Origin: Tillandsia leiboldiana
Lineage: Eukaryota > Streptophyta > Magnoliopsida > Poales > Bromeliaceae
Direction of reading: 5' to 3'
Assembly (NCBI GenBank): GCA_029204045.2
Contig: CM055068.1
Location: forward strand, 30,517,587-30,581,586
DNA: 64,000 nt
The notes below the pieces were generated by a model, which saw only the letters and a program-made list of their open reading frames with translations, was not told the origin of the DNA and did not search any database. Shown here one piece after another: positions 8,985 through 20,472 of this stretch; positions within the stretch are counted from its first letter, which is position 1, and the number at the start of each line of letters is the position of its first letter. The position numbers were made by a program, and so were the translations under genes.

Positions 8985-9545
8985 ATGGTAGGGACACGAG
9001 CGTCAATTAAAAAGGAGCAAGATAGTACAAATCAAGAAGAGACGAAGAATATTCTTCAAAATGATTCAGAATCAGAAGAAGAAGATTGGGACACAATTTG
9101 TAAAGAAATACAACAGGTTGTTGATGAAGAAGACAGGTTTTACTTAAAGAACAAAAAGCTGATGAAGTCTTGCTCAACGACCAAGCAGTATACGAGGCGA
9201 AAGAATAAAAGGGGCAATGGAATTCATATTGATGAACCTTTTGCCAGGTCACAATCTCTTCCTAGAGAATCTTCATGGGTTGAAGGTAGAAATGCACCAT
9301 CTACATCATCACTACCTCCTTCGACCTTTAGGAAAGACACGACAGAGAATGATCCATCTATGTCCTCCATCCAACAAGAACAGAGGAGATTATCTGCGGA
9401 ACAAGAAAGAATGTCAATTGACCTACAACGTATCACTTCTGAACATCAACAGATGAAGAGAAAATGTTCAAAAATATCAAGAATACTTAAAGGAATTTTG
9501 AACAAATTGGATTGTAGCAGTTCAGACCCGTCAGATCTAGAGTGA
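8985..9545 (+). CDS. copia-A extra ORF (short form, 186 aa), original start lost
   Basis: Protein of unknown function encoded behind pol in SIRE/Maximus-type elements; such ORFs have been called envelope-like, but nothing here proves that. The N-terminus starts MVGTRASIKKEQ. The homologous copia-C protein starts 12 codons earlier with a hydrophobic segment. In copia-A those codons are present and open (VFAWILVLIAA), but the ancestral ATG is ATA at 8949-8951. An acidic stretch, a Lys/Arg-rich stretch and a C-terminal Gln/Glu-rich likely coiled coil (about residues 125-175) follow. It lacks the roughly 280-residue central region seen in copia-B. Stop TGA at 9543-9545. Confidence 0.65.
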   Translation: MVGTRASIKKEQDSTNQEETKNILQNDSESEEEDWDTICKEIQQVVDEEDRFYLKNKKLMKSCSTTKQYTRRKNKRGNGIHIDEPFARSQSLPRESSWVEGRNAPSTSSLPPSTFRKDTTENDPSMSSIQQEQRRLSAEQERMSIDLQRITSEHQQMKRKCSKISRILKGILNKLDCSSSDPSDLE

Positions 9546-10202
9546 CCATTTGCTCTAATAATGATACTTTGTGTTGTTCTTATGTTCTAATTAACTTTTT
9601 ATTTTGCAGGTTTTAAGTCTTAGTTCTTACACTTTTTGAATTTTTTCACTCCCTTAATTTTTGTAATTTTGGTTAACTTCAGTGACAAAAAGGGGGAGAG
9701 AGATATGAAACATTTCAACATTTGGAACATTTGGACATGGTTGTGAGAACTTTGGAACACTTAAAACTTGGAAGGTAAGTATGACAACAACTTTTGGTTT
9801 GTATTATGAATAAATGCATGCCTCGACTAACTATTCGACTAACTATTTGGGCATGTAATATTACTAGCAAGTTGTTTGATAATTAACATACTTATGACAT
9901 TTGGAATTTAATGCTTAGATGATATGTGAATTGCTTTGATTGATTATCTTCATACATATCTGATTTTGTAAATGTCCTCTGTTTGATTTTTGGAATGTTA
10001 AATTCTTGAGGTATCTAACGATTTCTTTTGTCAATAATTATTTCTTTTGCAGAAAGTTTAAACGTCTAAGTCTAGAGTCTATTTTAGGAGTTTATCTTAT
10101 GTATTTGGATCTTATTTATAAATTTTTGTTGTATGGTGATAACAACAAAAATATCTTTTTGAATTTTCTTTAAGTGGATTTTTGTTTTGTCATGAAACCG
10201 CC
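9546..10202 (+). other. copia-A non-coding tail before the polypurine tract
   Basis: AT-rich, no ORF. A splice-acceptor-like TTTTTATTTTGCAG at about 9596-9609 follows the stop codon closely. The tail matches the corresponding minus-strand parts of copia-B and copia-C. Confidence 0.6.
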
Positions 10203-10214
10203 AAAGGGGGAGAT
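10203..10214 (+). other. copia-A polypurine tract
   Basis: AAAGGGGGAGAT directly before the LTR start TGTTAAGG. The same tract is seen on the minus strand of copia-B (49230-49241) and copia-C (61657-61668). Confidence 0.9.
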
Positions 10215-11442
10215 TGTTAAGGAATTTGTATTGGCATATTTCGTGAAGTTGTTAAGTCTTGAAGATTGAAGATGAAGATGTTTGGATCATATACCTCAAT
10301 CTCAAGAAAGAAGAATTCAAAAGGATCAGGTACGTTTAACTAAATAAGTTTGGTGATCCGAATACTTCTTATAGTGTAGGAACACTTGGATGGATTTTAA
10401 TTGCATAAAAATAAAAAAACTGGACAGTTCTATGTTCAGGATCCGGATCAGGGTACTTCAGTCCGGACACCGAACGTAGGGAAGTTCATGCAGATTTTCA
10501 GTCCGGATCGCCCTTGGTTCAGTCCGGACCCCGAACACGATTTTTCAGGAATTCTCTGAAAAATAACGACAGTCCGGATCGAGCCAAATCCAGTCCGAAC
10601 CGTCGTACGGGAAAAAGTCTGTTAAGTCAGTTTTTGATTCTTATCCTCTTCCAATGGTTTCTAACCTATAAGTAAACCCTAATTTCATCTCTTAGGGTAA
10701 TCCAAAATAAGTTTTGAAATTCGTAAATTACCGAGAAAAATTAACGGAGAAAACTTAGAAAAATCCACATATAGAGAAGAAAGGAAAAACTAGATCTATT
10801 CTATGTTTCTTCATCTATATTGATTAATTTGATTCTAGGATTTCAAACTCAGATTTTGAGTAGAATCAAATTAATGAATACTTAGATGGTATTTTCGATC
10901 TATCTTTGATCTAAGTATTCGGCGGATTTTCACCACCAAAAACAATGATTTTCCCAAAAATCGGCGCGTGGATTCGCGTGGCCTTGTGGACTCAAGGTGC
11001 TACCGCTCTCGTGGATTCGGAGCGAGGTACGTTCGTGTGATCGATACGTACTACTTGGTGGAGACCGTGGATTCGGTTGGACGTTGTGGACTCGACGTTG
11101 GACGTCGTGGATTCGGCGTTGGACGCAAATCGTGGATTCGAGGCGCGTTGCGGAGCGAGCGGAGAAGATCTACTCGGAGCGTATGGAAAAAGGTTGAGTC
11201 GTGTGTGAGTACATTATATCACCTTTGTACGTGTTTAATCTTAGTGGATTTCATCGTGTGATCGGTCACGTGGTTTTTTACTCCTAGTTTGGAGTTTTCC
11301 ACGTAAAATCTCTGCGTGTTATTTACTTTTCCGCATTGGGTTATTTATATGCAAAGATTTTGGAGTGTTTATTGTTTACACCTATTCACCCCCCTCTAGG
11401 TGTTTTTTCCCCTGTTCAGATCCATATTTAACATAACCCACA
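10215..11442 (+). repeat. copia-A 3' LTR (1228 bp)
   Basis: Starts TGTTAAGGAATTTG and ends ATAACCCACA. Homologous to the LTRs of copia-B (47931-49229) and copia-C (60369-61656) on the minus strand. The small ORFs inside (for instance about 10968-11261) lie in GTGGATTCG-rich sequence shared by all three LTRs and have no recognisable domain. Confidence 0.9.
10436..10677 (+). promoter_or_regulatory. copia-A LTR promoter: motif array and TATA-like box
   Basis: Repeated CAGTCCGGATC / CAGTCCGGACCCCGAAC type motifs occupy 10436-10610. CCTATAAGTAAAC at 10665-10677 is the TATA-like box. The copia-B LTR carries the same box at 48702-48714 on the minus strand. Confidence 0.6.
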
Positions 11443-11459
11443 ATTAACTCCCTCTTCTC

Positions 11460-11468
11460 TTTATATAG
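11460..11468 (+). promoter_or_regulatory. TATA-like box in gypsy-C LTR
   Basis: TTTATATAG in a CT-rich context, followed by a purine-rich (GA)n stretch at about 11505-11590 that resembles a leader. The aligned gypsy-F LTR has the (GA)-rich part as well. Confidence 0.5.
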
Positions 11469-11744
11469 TGACCCCTCCTCCTTCTCTCTTCTCAGCTGAA
11501 ACCAGGGAAAGAAAAGAAAGAGAGAAAGAACGAGAGGAAGAAAGAGAGAAAGAGAGAGGAAGAGAGTGAGCAGATTGAGAGAGAGGGAGATGGCTGTGAG
11601 TTTTTGATGGATCCTCTTCACGCCGGAGTTTCGGGTTTCGATCGTGAGCGCGTCGGAGAGCTGGTCCGGTTTGAGGAGAGCTCGGTTGGACCTCGCGCGG
11701 GGGGACACACCAAGTAGAGGTGAGCACTGCGCTTTCTCTGAGTT

Positions 11745-11810
11745 TTCGGATTTTTCTCGGACTTCGGATTTTTCTCGGACTTCGGATTTTTCTCGGACTT
11801 CGGATTTTGG
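11745..11810. repeat. 18-bp tandem repeat, 3.7 copies
   Basis: TTCGGATTTTTCTCGGAC starts at 11745, 11763, 11781 and 11799, the last copy being partial. It lies in the gypsy-C LTR. Confidence 0.95.
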
Positions 11811-12594
11811 ACAGAGAGATGGATTCTGAACTTCGATTGGAATTTTTCCATATTTTTCCTTCTTCCATGTGAAGAGTGGAACAGTGGAATGCTGCCCGTG
11901 CTGCGAGGAGCGTGCGTGAGTGAGTGCCCTGTGCACTGTGCGGAGCCGCGAGGAGCGTGGGCTATGTGCGTAGTGACTTGGCGGAGTTGGCCGTGGGATG
12001 GTCGGAGCGCAGTTGGAACCTTGTTATAGGCTGTGGAGTGAGCTGAGAGCTCCTTGAGGATTTTCTGCACACTTGGCAGAGGCACGCGCGACCGGGTGCC
12101 GAGGTGTTGTTCGGCAGGTTTTGACAGTGAGCGGGTTCGCGCTTCGCCGATTTCAGCGTTGCCTGTGGATAGCGATCCAGGTGGGTTGGATATTTTTCCA
12201 AACTTTATGGAATGCCTTCTAAAACTATTGTATGCATGTTTAGCATGTTTAGCTTATCTGTTTTTATAGCTGGTAAATCTGATAGTTGCCTAGAAAATTA
12301 TAGAAAAATAATCCTGAGCCCCAGATATTTTTAGCATGATCTATAGATGATTTGACACTAGACTGCATATTTTCTTGACATTTGGGATGCATCTGGACCT
12401 TCATAAAATTTCTATAACTGGTTTAAAGTTAAACTCTGATTTTAAAGTGTTTTAAAATATCGAGAGCATTATGGATGGTCCAGGTAGTTCGGGATGCATG
12501 TATCCTCGTGCCAGGGGGCCGAGCGGATTTTTAGAACTCTGTGGGATGAGTTTCTATTGTCATGAGAGATTGAGCATTTATTTCACTTCAGGGG

Positions 12595-12800
12595 CGGAAG
12601 CTACGGGCGGCTGTGCCTGCAGCCTGTTCTTATTTGATTTGGGTTGTAGGCGTCAGTCTTTCGGAATTTCCAGGCCTCTTATGTGAGAGATTGAGGACTG
12701 ATTCCATTGTTGGGTCGGAAGCTACGGGCGGCTGTGCCTGCAGCCTGTTCTTGTTTGATTTGGGTTGTAGGTGTCAGTCTTTCAGAATATTCAACCCTTC
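12595..12800. repeat. 121-bp tandem duplication in gypsy-C LTR
   Basis: CGGAAGCTACGGGCGGCTGT at 12595 recurs at 12716, and similarity continues through GGGTTGTAGG(C/T)GTCAGTCTTTC. Confidence 0.9.
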
Positions 12801-12845
12801 ATGGAAGTCGATTGGTTTACTCTATATCATGGGTTGGGCATTAGC

Positions 12846-13000
12846 AGATTGAGTCGTGGAGGGTTCTCCGACTTAGCTATGTTTATTTGGGCTTTGTCAG
12901 ATTGAGTCGTGGAGGGTTCTCCGACTTAGCTAAGTTATTTGGGCATTATTAGATTGAGTCGTGGAGGGTTCTCCGACTGAGTTATCGTTATTTGGGTATT
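12846..13000. repeat. 52-53-bp tandem repeat, three copies, in gypsy-C LTR
   Basis: AGATTGAGTCGTGGAGGGTT starts at 12846, 12899 and 12951. Related phrases appear in the gypsy-F LTR on the minus strand near 54410-54530. Confidence 0.9.
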
Positions 13001-13127
13001 CGAGTTTCCGATCTGTTTGATCGTGGAATGTTGTCACGCCCCGGGGGTCTCGCTCAGCGGAAAAGGAAGAGTTGTTAATTTTTTTTTTTTGAGGTTCGGT
13101 CCTCCCCGGCACGTGCCCAGACCCTCC

Positions 13128-13176
13128 GCATATACAGATTTACTCGAAAATCGGGCAGAGTCTCCTCTGTATATGC
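13128..13176 (-). other. LTR 3'-end hairpin (gypsy-A, 3' LTR)
   Basis: In sense orientation the arms are GCATATACAGA and TCTGTATATGC, perfectly paired over 11 bp, with GGAGGGTCTGGGCACG following. Compared with gypsy-H one A-T pair is replaced by G-C with both sides changed. Confidence 0.78.
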
Positions 13177-14067
13177 ACGGCGTCGCGGCTATTACAACAT
13201 CTTAACACAAGCATTCAGTTAATCACAACAGTTCGATATTTAACCAACAATGCAGACCGAATACAATGCCCGTCGCCAGTCAAGTTGAAAGGATAAACTC
13301 ACAGTTTTTGAAAACAGGTCCACACGACCCATGGTTTTGAAAACAATTTGGAAAGATGCCATAAATCCACAGGGTTTGGAAAACAGGTCCACACGACCCG
13401 AGGTTTTGAAAACTGTTTAGAAATCCCATAAATCCACATGGTTTGGAAAACGGGTCCACACGACCCCGGATTTTTGAAAGATAGTTTTCGAAGTTCTTTT
13501 TCTTTTTCTAGTTGTTTTGCTTTGGAAAACGGCCGAACGGGGGTAATAAAAGAACCATAATTTCAAATCCAGAATACCAGTAATCAACATCCACACCGAC
13601 CCCACGAGGGTATCGCGAACCACACCGTAGTCTACAATACCAAATGAAATGCAAGGAAAAGTAAAGGAGATACAGACTAGGGCTCCTCACTGCCCGACCA
13701 CTCCTGCCTCGACCTCACCGTCGTCTACCGCTCACCCCTGGAAGAACCTGTCACGGACTGGGTAGTCAGTGACATGCGATAAAAGTAATAAGCAAGAAAG
13801 AAATGCCAAACCCAACTGTAAGACTATCCGGAGCAACCACTCGGCTCACTGGAAAAGTAACACGCGAACACCTGCAATACCTGTAATACCTGTAGCACCT
13901 ACGCACCTTGATCTCGTCGGGCACCTACCCCGACAGATCGCACCGCTCACACCTTGGGGCACCTGACATCGTCGGACACCTATCCCGACAGGTCACACCT
14001 CTCCCCCCCCTTTTGATGCCTCAAACCCCACACCTACGGGGGCCCCCACTACCTCACCTCGTGGGTT

Positions 14068-14118
14068 TACACGGGTCGAAGACTGCTTTCCCGGAAAAGA
14101 GCACCCTTTGCGGTGGCC
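14068..14118 (-). other. conserved LTR block (gypsy-A, 3' LTR)
   Basis: Counterpart of 1448-1498; in sense GGCCACCGCAAAGGGTGCTC followed by TTTTCCGGGAAA and GACCCGTGTA. Confidence 0.6.
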
Positions 14119-14470
14119 AGACCGCGGGTGCCCGTGTCGCAACTACGAGCATAAAACCAATATACAGGGTAATATCGCAAACACTAGAGACCGTTAGCAT
14201 TAGTACGGATAACATGCAATTAGTAACCTTCCAACAACATTGACATATGCTAAGCCTCAAAGAAAAACCCACCTGTCACGTGCAATGACCGCCGCTCAAC
14301 CCCTCCGCATCCCGGTGTGCTCCCCGAATCTGCAAGGACCCCCGGGACGAATCAAATACTCACCAACAATAAATCGAGAGTAGCAGAAAAGAATATCCAG
14401 TTTCCGTTGCTGGACACGACCCTCGCCCGTCGGTCGCGGAAACGGCGATGGCCCGGTCGGACCCGGTGGC

Positions 14471-14882
14471 GGCGGCGGGGCTGCACGGTGCCCGGGCCTG
14501 CGCGGCGCCCAGCCCGCACGCGCGGGCGGCGCCCCGGCCCGCACGAGGCCCAGCCCGCACGCGCGGACAGCGCCCCGGGCGGCGCCCAGGCCCGCGCGGT
14601 GCCCTGCCCGCACGCACGGGCGGCGCCCCCCGCGGTGCCCAGACCCGCGCGGTGCCCAGCCCGCACGCGCGGGCGGCGCCCCTCGTGGTGCCCAGGCCCG
14701 CGCGGCGCCCAGCCCGCACGCGCGGGCGGCGCCCCGCGCGATGCCCAGGCCCCGCGGCGTGCAGCCCGCACGCGAGGGCGGTGCCCCGCGCGGCGCCCAG
14801 GTCCGCGCGGCGCGCAGCCCGCACGCGCGGGCGGCGCCCTGCACGGCGCCCAGGTCCGTGCGGCGCCCCCGTAGCGGCGGCG
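14471..14882. repeat. GC-rich 53-bp tandem array (gypsy-A, 3' LTR)
   Basis: Unit GGTGCCCAGGCCCGCGCGGC... with AGCCCGCACGCGCGGGCGGC, period about 53 bp. Since 53 is not a multiple of 3 and stop codons are rare at this GC content, many spurious Ala/Pro/Arg-rich ORFs appear in all frames. Confidence 0.85.
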
Positions 14883-15596
14883 TGCGGCCGACCGTAGGGT
14901 CCCGGCTCCTTCGTGCGACGATCCGTCTCAACCTACCCTAGCATTAAATGCAGTAAAAAAAACAAATAATTAAATAAAGACTCACCGATCTCTGCGTTCC
15001 CGATCCGCCGATGGAGAAGGAGGAATAGGAAAGGTTCGCCCCGCGCTTGCTTGCCGGATTCCTTGGGGTGAGCGATCGTTTCCCCCTCTCCTTGATCACC
15101 TCCGCCTGGTCCTCGGTTCCGCCGGTAGAAGGGAGGAGCTTTTTGGGAAAAGGGTTCCGCTTCCTCGTTCTTTGTGACCTACGCTCAGGGCAAGAAGGAG
15201 GAAAAATAATACCCTAACCCAAGTCGCAACTTAGAAGAAAAGGATCGGGCTAACAAAGGAAGTGGGGGTAGCCCAAACCTAATTCCCCAAAGCCAAATAA
15301 TTAGTCGACTTGGGTGCGAACCAGGGTCCGGTCTGCCTCGGTAATTGTGTAAGTCGCCTGAACCGTACTAAAACTTCCGGAATTTATTTCGGGAGATTCC
15401 GGAGTCGGAAACCAAAACCGATCGCGCCGCCGATCTCCGTTTCACGAGCTTTATTTTTCAAAAATACCCACGAGCCCCGACGGTCTGCCCAGAAAACACG
15501 AAAAACATAAGTCACCCCCGGACCCCTTAGTCGAAAAGCGGTTCAATAAAATTCAAAAGAAGGTCCAGAACGACAAATAAACCCACGGTTACTACA

Positions 15597-15633
15597 CCAC
15601 TCACCTCTAAAAAATGAGTTTCGTCCCCGAAAC
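15597..15633 (-). other. gypsy-A 3' motif and polypurine tract
   Basis: In sense, immediately behind the stop codon: GTTTCGGGGACGAAACTC, then TTTTTTAGAGGTGAGTGG up to the LTR. The GGACGAAAC motif recurs at the same place in gypsy-D, gypsy-E and gypsy-F, as in many plant Ty3-gypsy elements. Confidence 0.75.
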
Positions 15634-18600
15634 TCAATCCTGGTCCGCGGTGAAAAGATAGGGGTAGCCCTCCCTCATCTTTGACTCCAGCTCCCACGTC
15701 GCTTCCCGCTCCTCGTGGTTGCTCCAGAGCACCTTCACGTAGGGTATGACTCGGTTTTGAAGCGTCTTGCTCTCTCTTGCTAGGATTCGCACCGGGGTTT
15801 CCTCGAAGCTTAGGTCCTCCTTCAGTTCGAGTGTCGAGACGTCCAGGACATGCGATGGGTCGGGGAGGTATTTCTTGAGCATCGAAACATGGAACACGTC
15901 GTGGACCCGGTTGAGGTTCGGCGGTAGGGCAAGGCGGTAAGCCACTGGGCCAATGCGCTCCAGGATCTCGAACGGCCCCACAAACTGTGGGCTCAGCTTG
16001 CCTTTGAGCCCGAAGCGCTTGATTCCTCTGGACGGCGAGACCCGCAGAAACACGTGTTCACCCACCTGGAATTCTAGGTCGCGGCGTCTCCGATCCGCGT
16101 AGCTCTTTTGCCGACTCTGGGCGGTCAGTAGGCGCTTCCTGATGAGGCGTACCTTCTCTTCAGTTTCCTCCACCAAGTCGGGTCCCAAGAATTTCCGTTC
16201 TCCTAAGTCATCCCAATAGATCGGGGATCGGCAGCGTCTGCCGTATAAGGCCTCGTAGGGTGCCATCTGGATGCTGGCCTAGTAGCTGTTGTTGTAGGCG
16301 AATTCGACGAGGGGCAGGTAACGCTCCCAACCGACCCCCCAGTCTAGCACACAGGCTCGCAGCAGGTCCTCCAGCGTCTGGATCACTCGCTCCGACTGTC
16401 CGTCCGTCTGCGGGTGGAAGGCCGTGCTGAACTGTAGTTTGGTCCCCAAGGCCTGCTGTAGGCTCTGCCAAAACTTCGAAACAAAGCGTGTGTCTCTATC
16501 CGATGTGATCGATGCCGGCACTCCATGCAGTCTCACAATCTCGTTGAGGTAGACTTGAGCCAACCGCTCTCTGGTCCAGGTTGTGTGAATGGGTAAGAAG
16601 TGCGCTGACTTGGTTAGCCGGTCAACAATGACCCAGATTGCGTCGTGCCCCTGCTATGAACGTGGGAATCCAGTGACGAAGTCCATGGTGATCTGATCCC
16701 ACTTCCACTCCGGCACCGGTAAGGGCTGTAGCTTTCCCGCCGGCCGCTGATGCTCTGCCTTTATCTGTTGACAAACCAGGCAATGCGCAACATGATGAGT
16801 CACATCCCCCTTCAGCTTGGGCCACCAGAAAGTCTTCTTGAGGTCCCTGTACATCTTCGTTCCCCCCGGATGTGCCGCATAAGGGGCGCGGTGTGCCTCA
16901 GCTAGGATTTCCTCCTTCAATTTCGGGGTATCCGGCACGCAGATCCGCCCGCGGAACCGTAGAGTGTCGTCGTCTTCCACTGAAAAGTCACCTTCTTGAT
17001 CCGGCGAGATCTTGTCTCGTACGAGCTGTAAGTGCGAGTCCGCCTGCTGTCCCTCTCGAATTCTCTCGAATAGCGTCGGCTTTACCACCAAAGCCAATAG
17101 TTGTGCAACCGTGCCCATTGGTACCACCTCCAACTTTAATCGTGAGAATTTCGCGATCAAGGTGCTCTGCTCAGTTATCGCGCGTGCCGTCGTCTCTTCT
17201 GGTTGCCCTTTCCTGCTCAAAGCGTCTGCCACTATGTTTGCTTTCCCGGGGTGGTACTGGATTGTTAGATCGTAATCCTTCAATAGTTCAAGCCACCGCC
17301 TCTGCCGCATGTTTAGTTCCTTTTGGGTGAACAGGTACTTAAGACTTTGGTGGTCCGAAAAAATGTTACAGTGGACACCAAAGAGGTAGTGTCTCCATAA
17401 CTTCAGAACAAAGACCACTGCAGCCAGTTCCAAATCGTTTATCGGGTAATTCTTTTCGTAATCCTTCAGCTGCCTGGAAGCATAGGCTATTACTTTTCCC
17501 TGTTGCATCAATACACCCCTAAGGCCGATCCTCGATGCGTCGCAGTACACCTCATAGTCCTCTCCGGGTGTTGGTAGTACAAGAATTGGTGCCTCGGTTA
17601 GCCTTCTTTTGAGTTCTTCGAAGCTCTCCCGGCAATTTGTCGACCACACAAACTTTTCTCCTTTCCTAGTCAACCGGTTCAGAGGGGCGGCTATCTTCGA
17701 GAAGCCCTCGACAAAACGTCGGTAGTACCCAGCCAGGCCCAAGAAACTGCGGATCTCCGTTACCGAAGTTGGCGGCTGCCAGGCTGTTACAGATTCCACC
17801 TTCTTGGGATCCACGGCGATTCCTTTTGCCGAGATCACGTGTCCTAAAAAGCCCACCTCGCGTAGCCAGAGTTCGCACTTCTTGAGCTTAGCGAACAACT
17901 CGTGGTCCCTGAGGGTCTGGAGGATCATTCGTAGATGTTGCTCGTGCTCCTCGTCAGTGGGTGAATAGATCAGTATGTCGTCGATGAAGACCACCACGAA
18001 CCGGTCTAGGAAAGGCCTAAAAATTTGGTTCATCATATCCATGAAGACTGCGGGGGCGTTCGTAAGCCCGAAAGGCATAACCGTAAATTCGTAGTGGCCA
18101 TACCGGGTCCGGAAGGCGGTCCTTGGAATATCCTCGTTCCGAACCCGAAGCTGGTGGTAGCCCGATTGCAGATCAATCTTTGAGAAGACCGTCGCTCCCC
18201 GCAGTTGGTCGAAGAGGTCGTCGATTCTGGGCAGGGGGTACTTGTTTTTCACCGTTACTTTGTTTATCCCTCTGTAGTCGATGCAGAGTCGTAGGCTTCC
18301 ATCATTCTTCCGCACAAAGAGCACCGGTGCACCCCAGGGTGACACACTCGGTCTGATGAACCCTTTGTCCAGGAGATCCTCCAGCTGCGCCTTAAGCTCC
18401 TTCAACTCCGCGAAAGCCATTCGGTACGGCGCCTTCGTAATCGGCTGCGTGCCCGGTAGCAGTTCAATTGGGAACACCACCTCCCGCTCGGGGGGCATCC
18501 CGGGTAGTTCCGTCGGGAAAACATCAGGAAAATCCCTTACTACCGGGATGTCTAACGGCGCCCCCGAGGGTCGGGTGGCCATGTCCACCGACGCCAAGTA

Positions 18601-20472
18601 GGCCACGCACCCGCCCTCTACCAATCTCCTGGCTCGTGCCGCTGAGATGACCGCTGGGAAGGAGATGCTCTTGCACGCCAGATACGCATTTTTAGGGAAG
18701 CTTGGTTCTTGAAGTTGCACCATCCGCTTCTCGCAGTCGATAAGCGCTTGGTACCTTGAGAGCCAATCCATGCCCAATACAATGTCGTACTCCTTCAAGG
18801 GGATTACCACCAAATCCCAAGGACAAGGCAGTCGCCCTAGTTTAATCGGGCAGGTGGCCACCAAACTGGTCGCCTCCAGTGTCCCACCCGTCGTCTGGAC
18901 CGTCAATCGGTTTTGGAGGGGTGTCTCCCCGAGGTCATGCATGAACACGTAATCACAAGAAATGAACGAGTGTGTTGCTCCGGTATCAAAGAGGGTTCTA
19001 GCTCGGGAATTTGAAACAGTACCTGCAAGCACGTCCTCCGGCATGTCCGCCTCTTGGTGGGTCATTGAATAAACTCGTCCGCCCGGTTGAGGCTGCCTTG
19101 TCTCCTCGCGCCGCGATGCCGGGGGCCTAGAGGTCGACCCCATAGGAGCTTTCCCCCGCCCGGAAAGCTGTGGCGAAGGCGTGGATGCGGCAGAAGAAGC
19201 TGGTCCCATGGCAAGAGGGCAGTTGCGGCGAAAGTGCCCCTGCTTGCCGCAGCGGAAGCAATGATCGACTCTCTGAGGGCAATCCAACACCTGGTGCGCT
19301 CCCCTGCAGATCACACAAGGCCTGTCTCCTAGTCTCGGCCCTCCTGTAGGCGCGCTCCGTGATCCTGATTGGGGTCTCCACCGCTTGGGGGGTCGGCTCC
19401 CAGTAGAAGAACCTCCCCCATAGCTCTGCTGTTGCCGCTTCCTATCCTCATGCTGTGCCGGGGCCTCCCTCTTGGCACGTGTGATTGCAAACCCGCACTC
19501 GACCACAGTGGCCCGGTCGACCACTTTTTGGAACGTGTGCAAGTCGGCTGCCTGTACCACCTGGAAGATATCGCTTCGTAATCCATCCACGAAAAGTTGC
19601 GCCTTGTGCGCTTCCCTTATGACGAAAGGGACGCAGTTTGCCAATCGCACGAATTGGCGCTGATATTCCATAACTGTCTTGCTCCCCTGCTGGATGTGGC
19701 TCAAGTCATCCTCCAGTTTCTTCTTGACGCTGTTCGTGAAGAAAGCCCCAAACAGCTCCTGCTTGAACGTCGTCCATGATGGAAGCGCGGTGCCCGTGGT
19801 GGGGTCGGGACGCACCGTCTTCCACCATAAGCGGGCGTTCCCCCCCAGACAGTGGACCGCTAGGGGAACCCGCTCCCAGTCCTCCATGAGTAGGTCTTCA
19901 AACAACTTTTCCATCGATCCCACCCAGTCTTCGACGACCCAAGGATCGGTCGTTTCTCCCTCGAAAACGGGTGGATCGTATTTCTTGAAATCCGCCAGAC
20001 TGGCTCGTACCCGCTCCCGCTCTGTCAATGGCGCTGTCCCCTCTCCCGCGGTGGCGGCGGCCACAGCAGGGACGGGCGTCGCCAAGGTCTCCCCCGAGGT
20101 ACCCCCGCCGAGGGCCCCCGGTGTCGGTCCCATGCACGCTGTTGCGGGTGCTGTCGCCGGCGTCGTGGTCTGGGCTGATGCTGTCCCGGCCGTTGCTACC
20201 GGTGGAGGGGCCACTCCTACCCCAGTCCCCGCCACTTGCGGCACTGCTGCTGGCGCGGTTGGCCCCTGTGGAGGGGCCGGGGCGACCGTCGCTGACGCGG
20301 CCGGAAGCCGCTGCGTCAACTGACGCACATGATCGGTGAGGGTCGCCAGCTGCCCTGCCATCTCTCGCAGTTGCTGCCGCAGGAGTTGCTTCTCCGCGGC
20401 CGTCGATGCCGTCACATCTGCCCCCTCGTCCCCGGCCGACGCTCTAGTTCGGACCATCGTCTGTACATACAT
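15634..20472 (-). pseudogene. gypsy-A gag-pol polyprotein (1612 codons) with two in-frame TAG stops
   Basis: One frame carries the whole polyprotein: capsid/nucleocapsid, protease, RT, RNase H, integrase and chromodomain. It starts at an ATG at 20472, or at the in-frame MVRTRASA methionine five codons later. The Gag retrotransposon region (ETTDPWVVEDWV near residue 165) precedes the zinc knuckle CFRCGKQGHFRRNC near 411. Protease LFDTGATHSF is near 495, RT catalytic VVFIDDILIYS near 832, RNase H YCDAS near 977 and DALSRK near 1080, integrase zinc site HVAHCLVC near 1230, and SDRDTRF near 1323. A chromodomain-like end (IPYVKVLWSNHEEREATWE) spans about 1555-1605. TAG stops at 16656-16654 and 16281-16279 interrupt the integrase; no frameshift was seen. 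One of the best-preserved gag-pol frames in the window. Confidence 0.93.

Larger units (their letters stand above)
2535..11442 (+). mobile_element. copia-A: SIRE/Maximus-type Ty1-copia element, 5' part cut off
   Basis: The order visible is partial gag, protease, integrase, reverse transcriptase, RNase H, a long non-coding stretch, an extra ORF, a polypurine tract and the 3' LTR. Integrase before RT marks Ty1-copia; the extra ORF behind pol and the long 3' region mark the SIRE/Maximus lineage. Its gag is interrupted at 2535 by the gypsy-H LTR, and a TRIM sits at 6808-7383. The right end at 11442 abuts LTR sequence of gypsy-C. Four TGA stops and two frameshifts break gag-pol, so this copy is not autonomous. 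Confidence 0.9.
13032..15596 (-). repeat. gypsy-A 3' LTR (2565 bp)
   Basis: Reads TGTCACGCCCCGGGGGTC...GGTTACTACA on the plus strand. It differs from the 5' LTR by scattered substitutions and by about 40 bp in the GC-rich array. Confidence 0.93.

Noticed and set aside
10968..11261. A 97-aa ORF (MDSRGLVDSRCY...) present in the copia LTRs
   Set aside because: It stems from GTGGATTCG-rich repeats of the LTR; frames in the copia-B and copia-C copies are interrupted or differ, so coding use is not supported.
12846..13000. Regular repeats suggestive of a CRISPR array
   Set aside because: Only three copies, spacers not distinct from repeats, plant nuclear LTR context.
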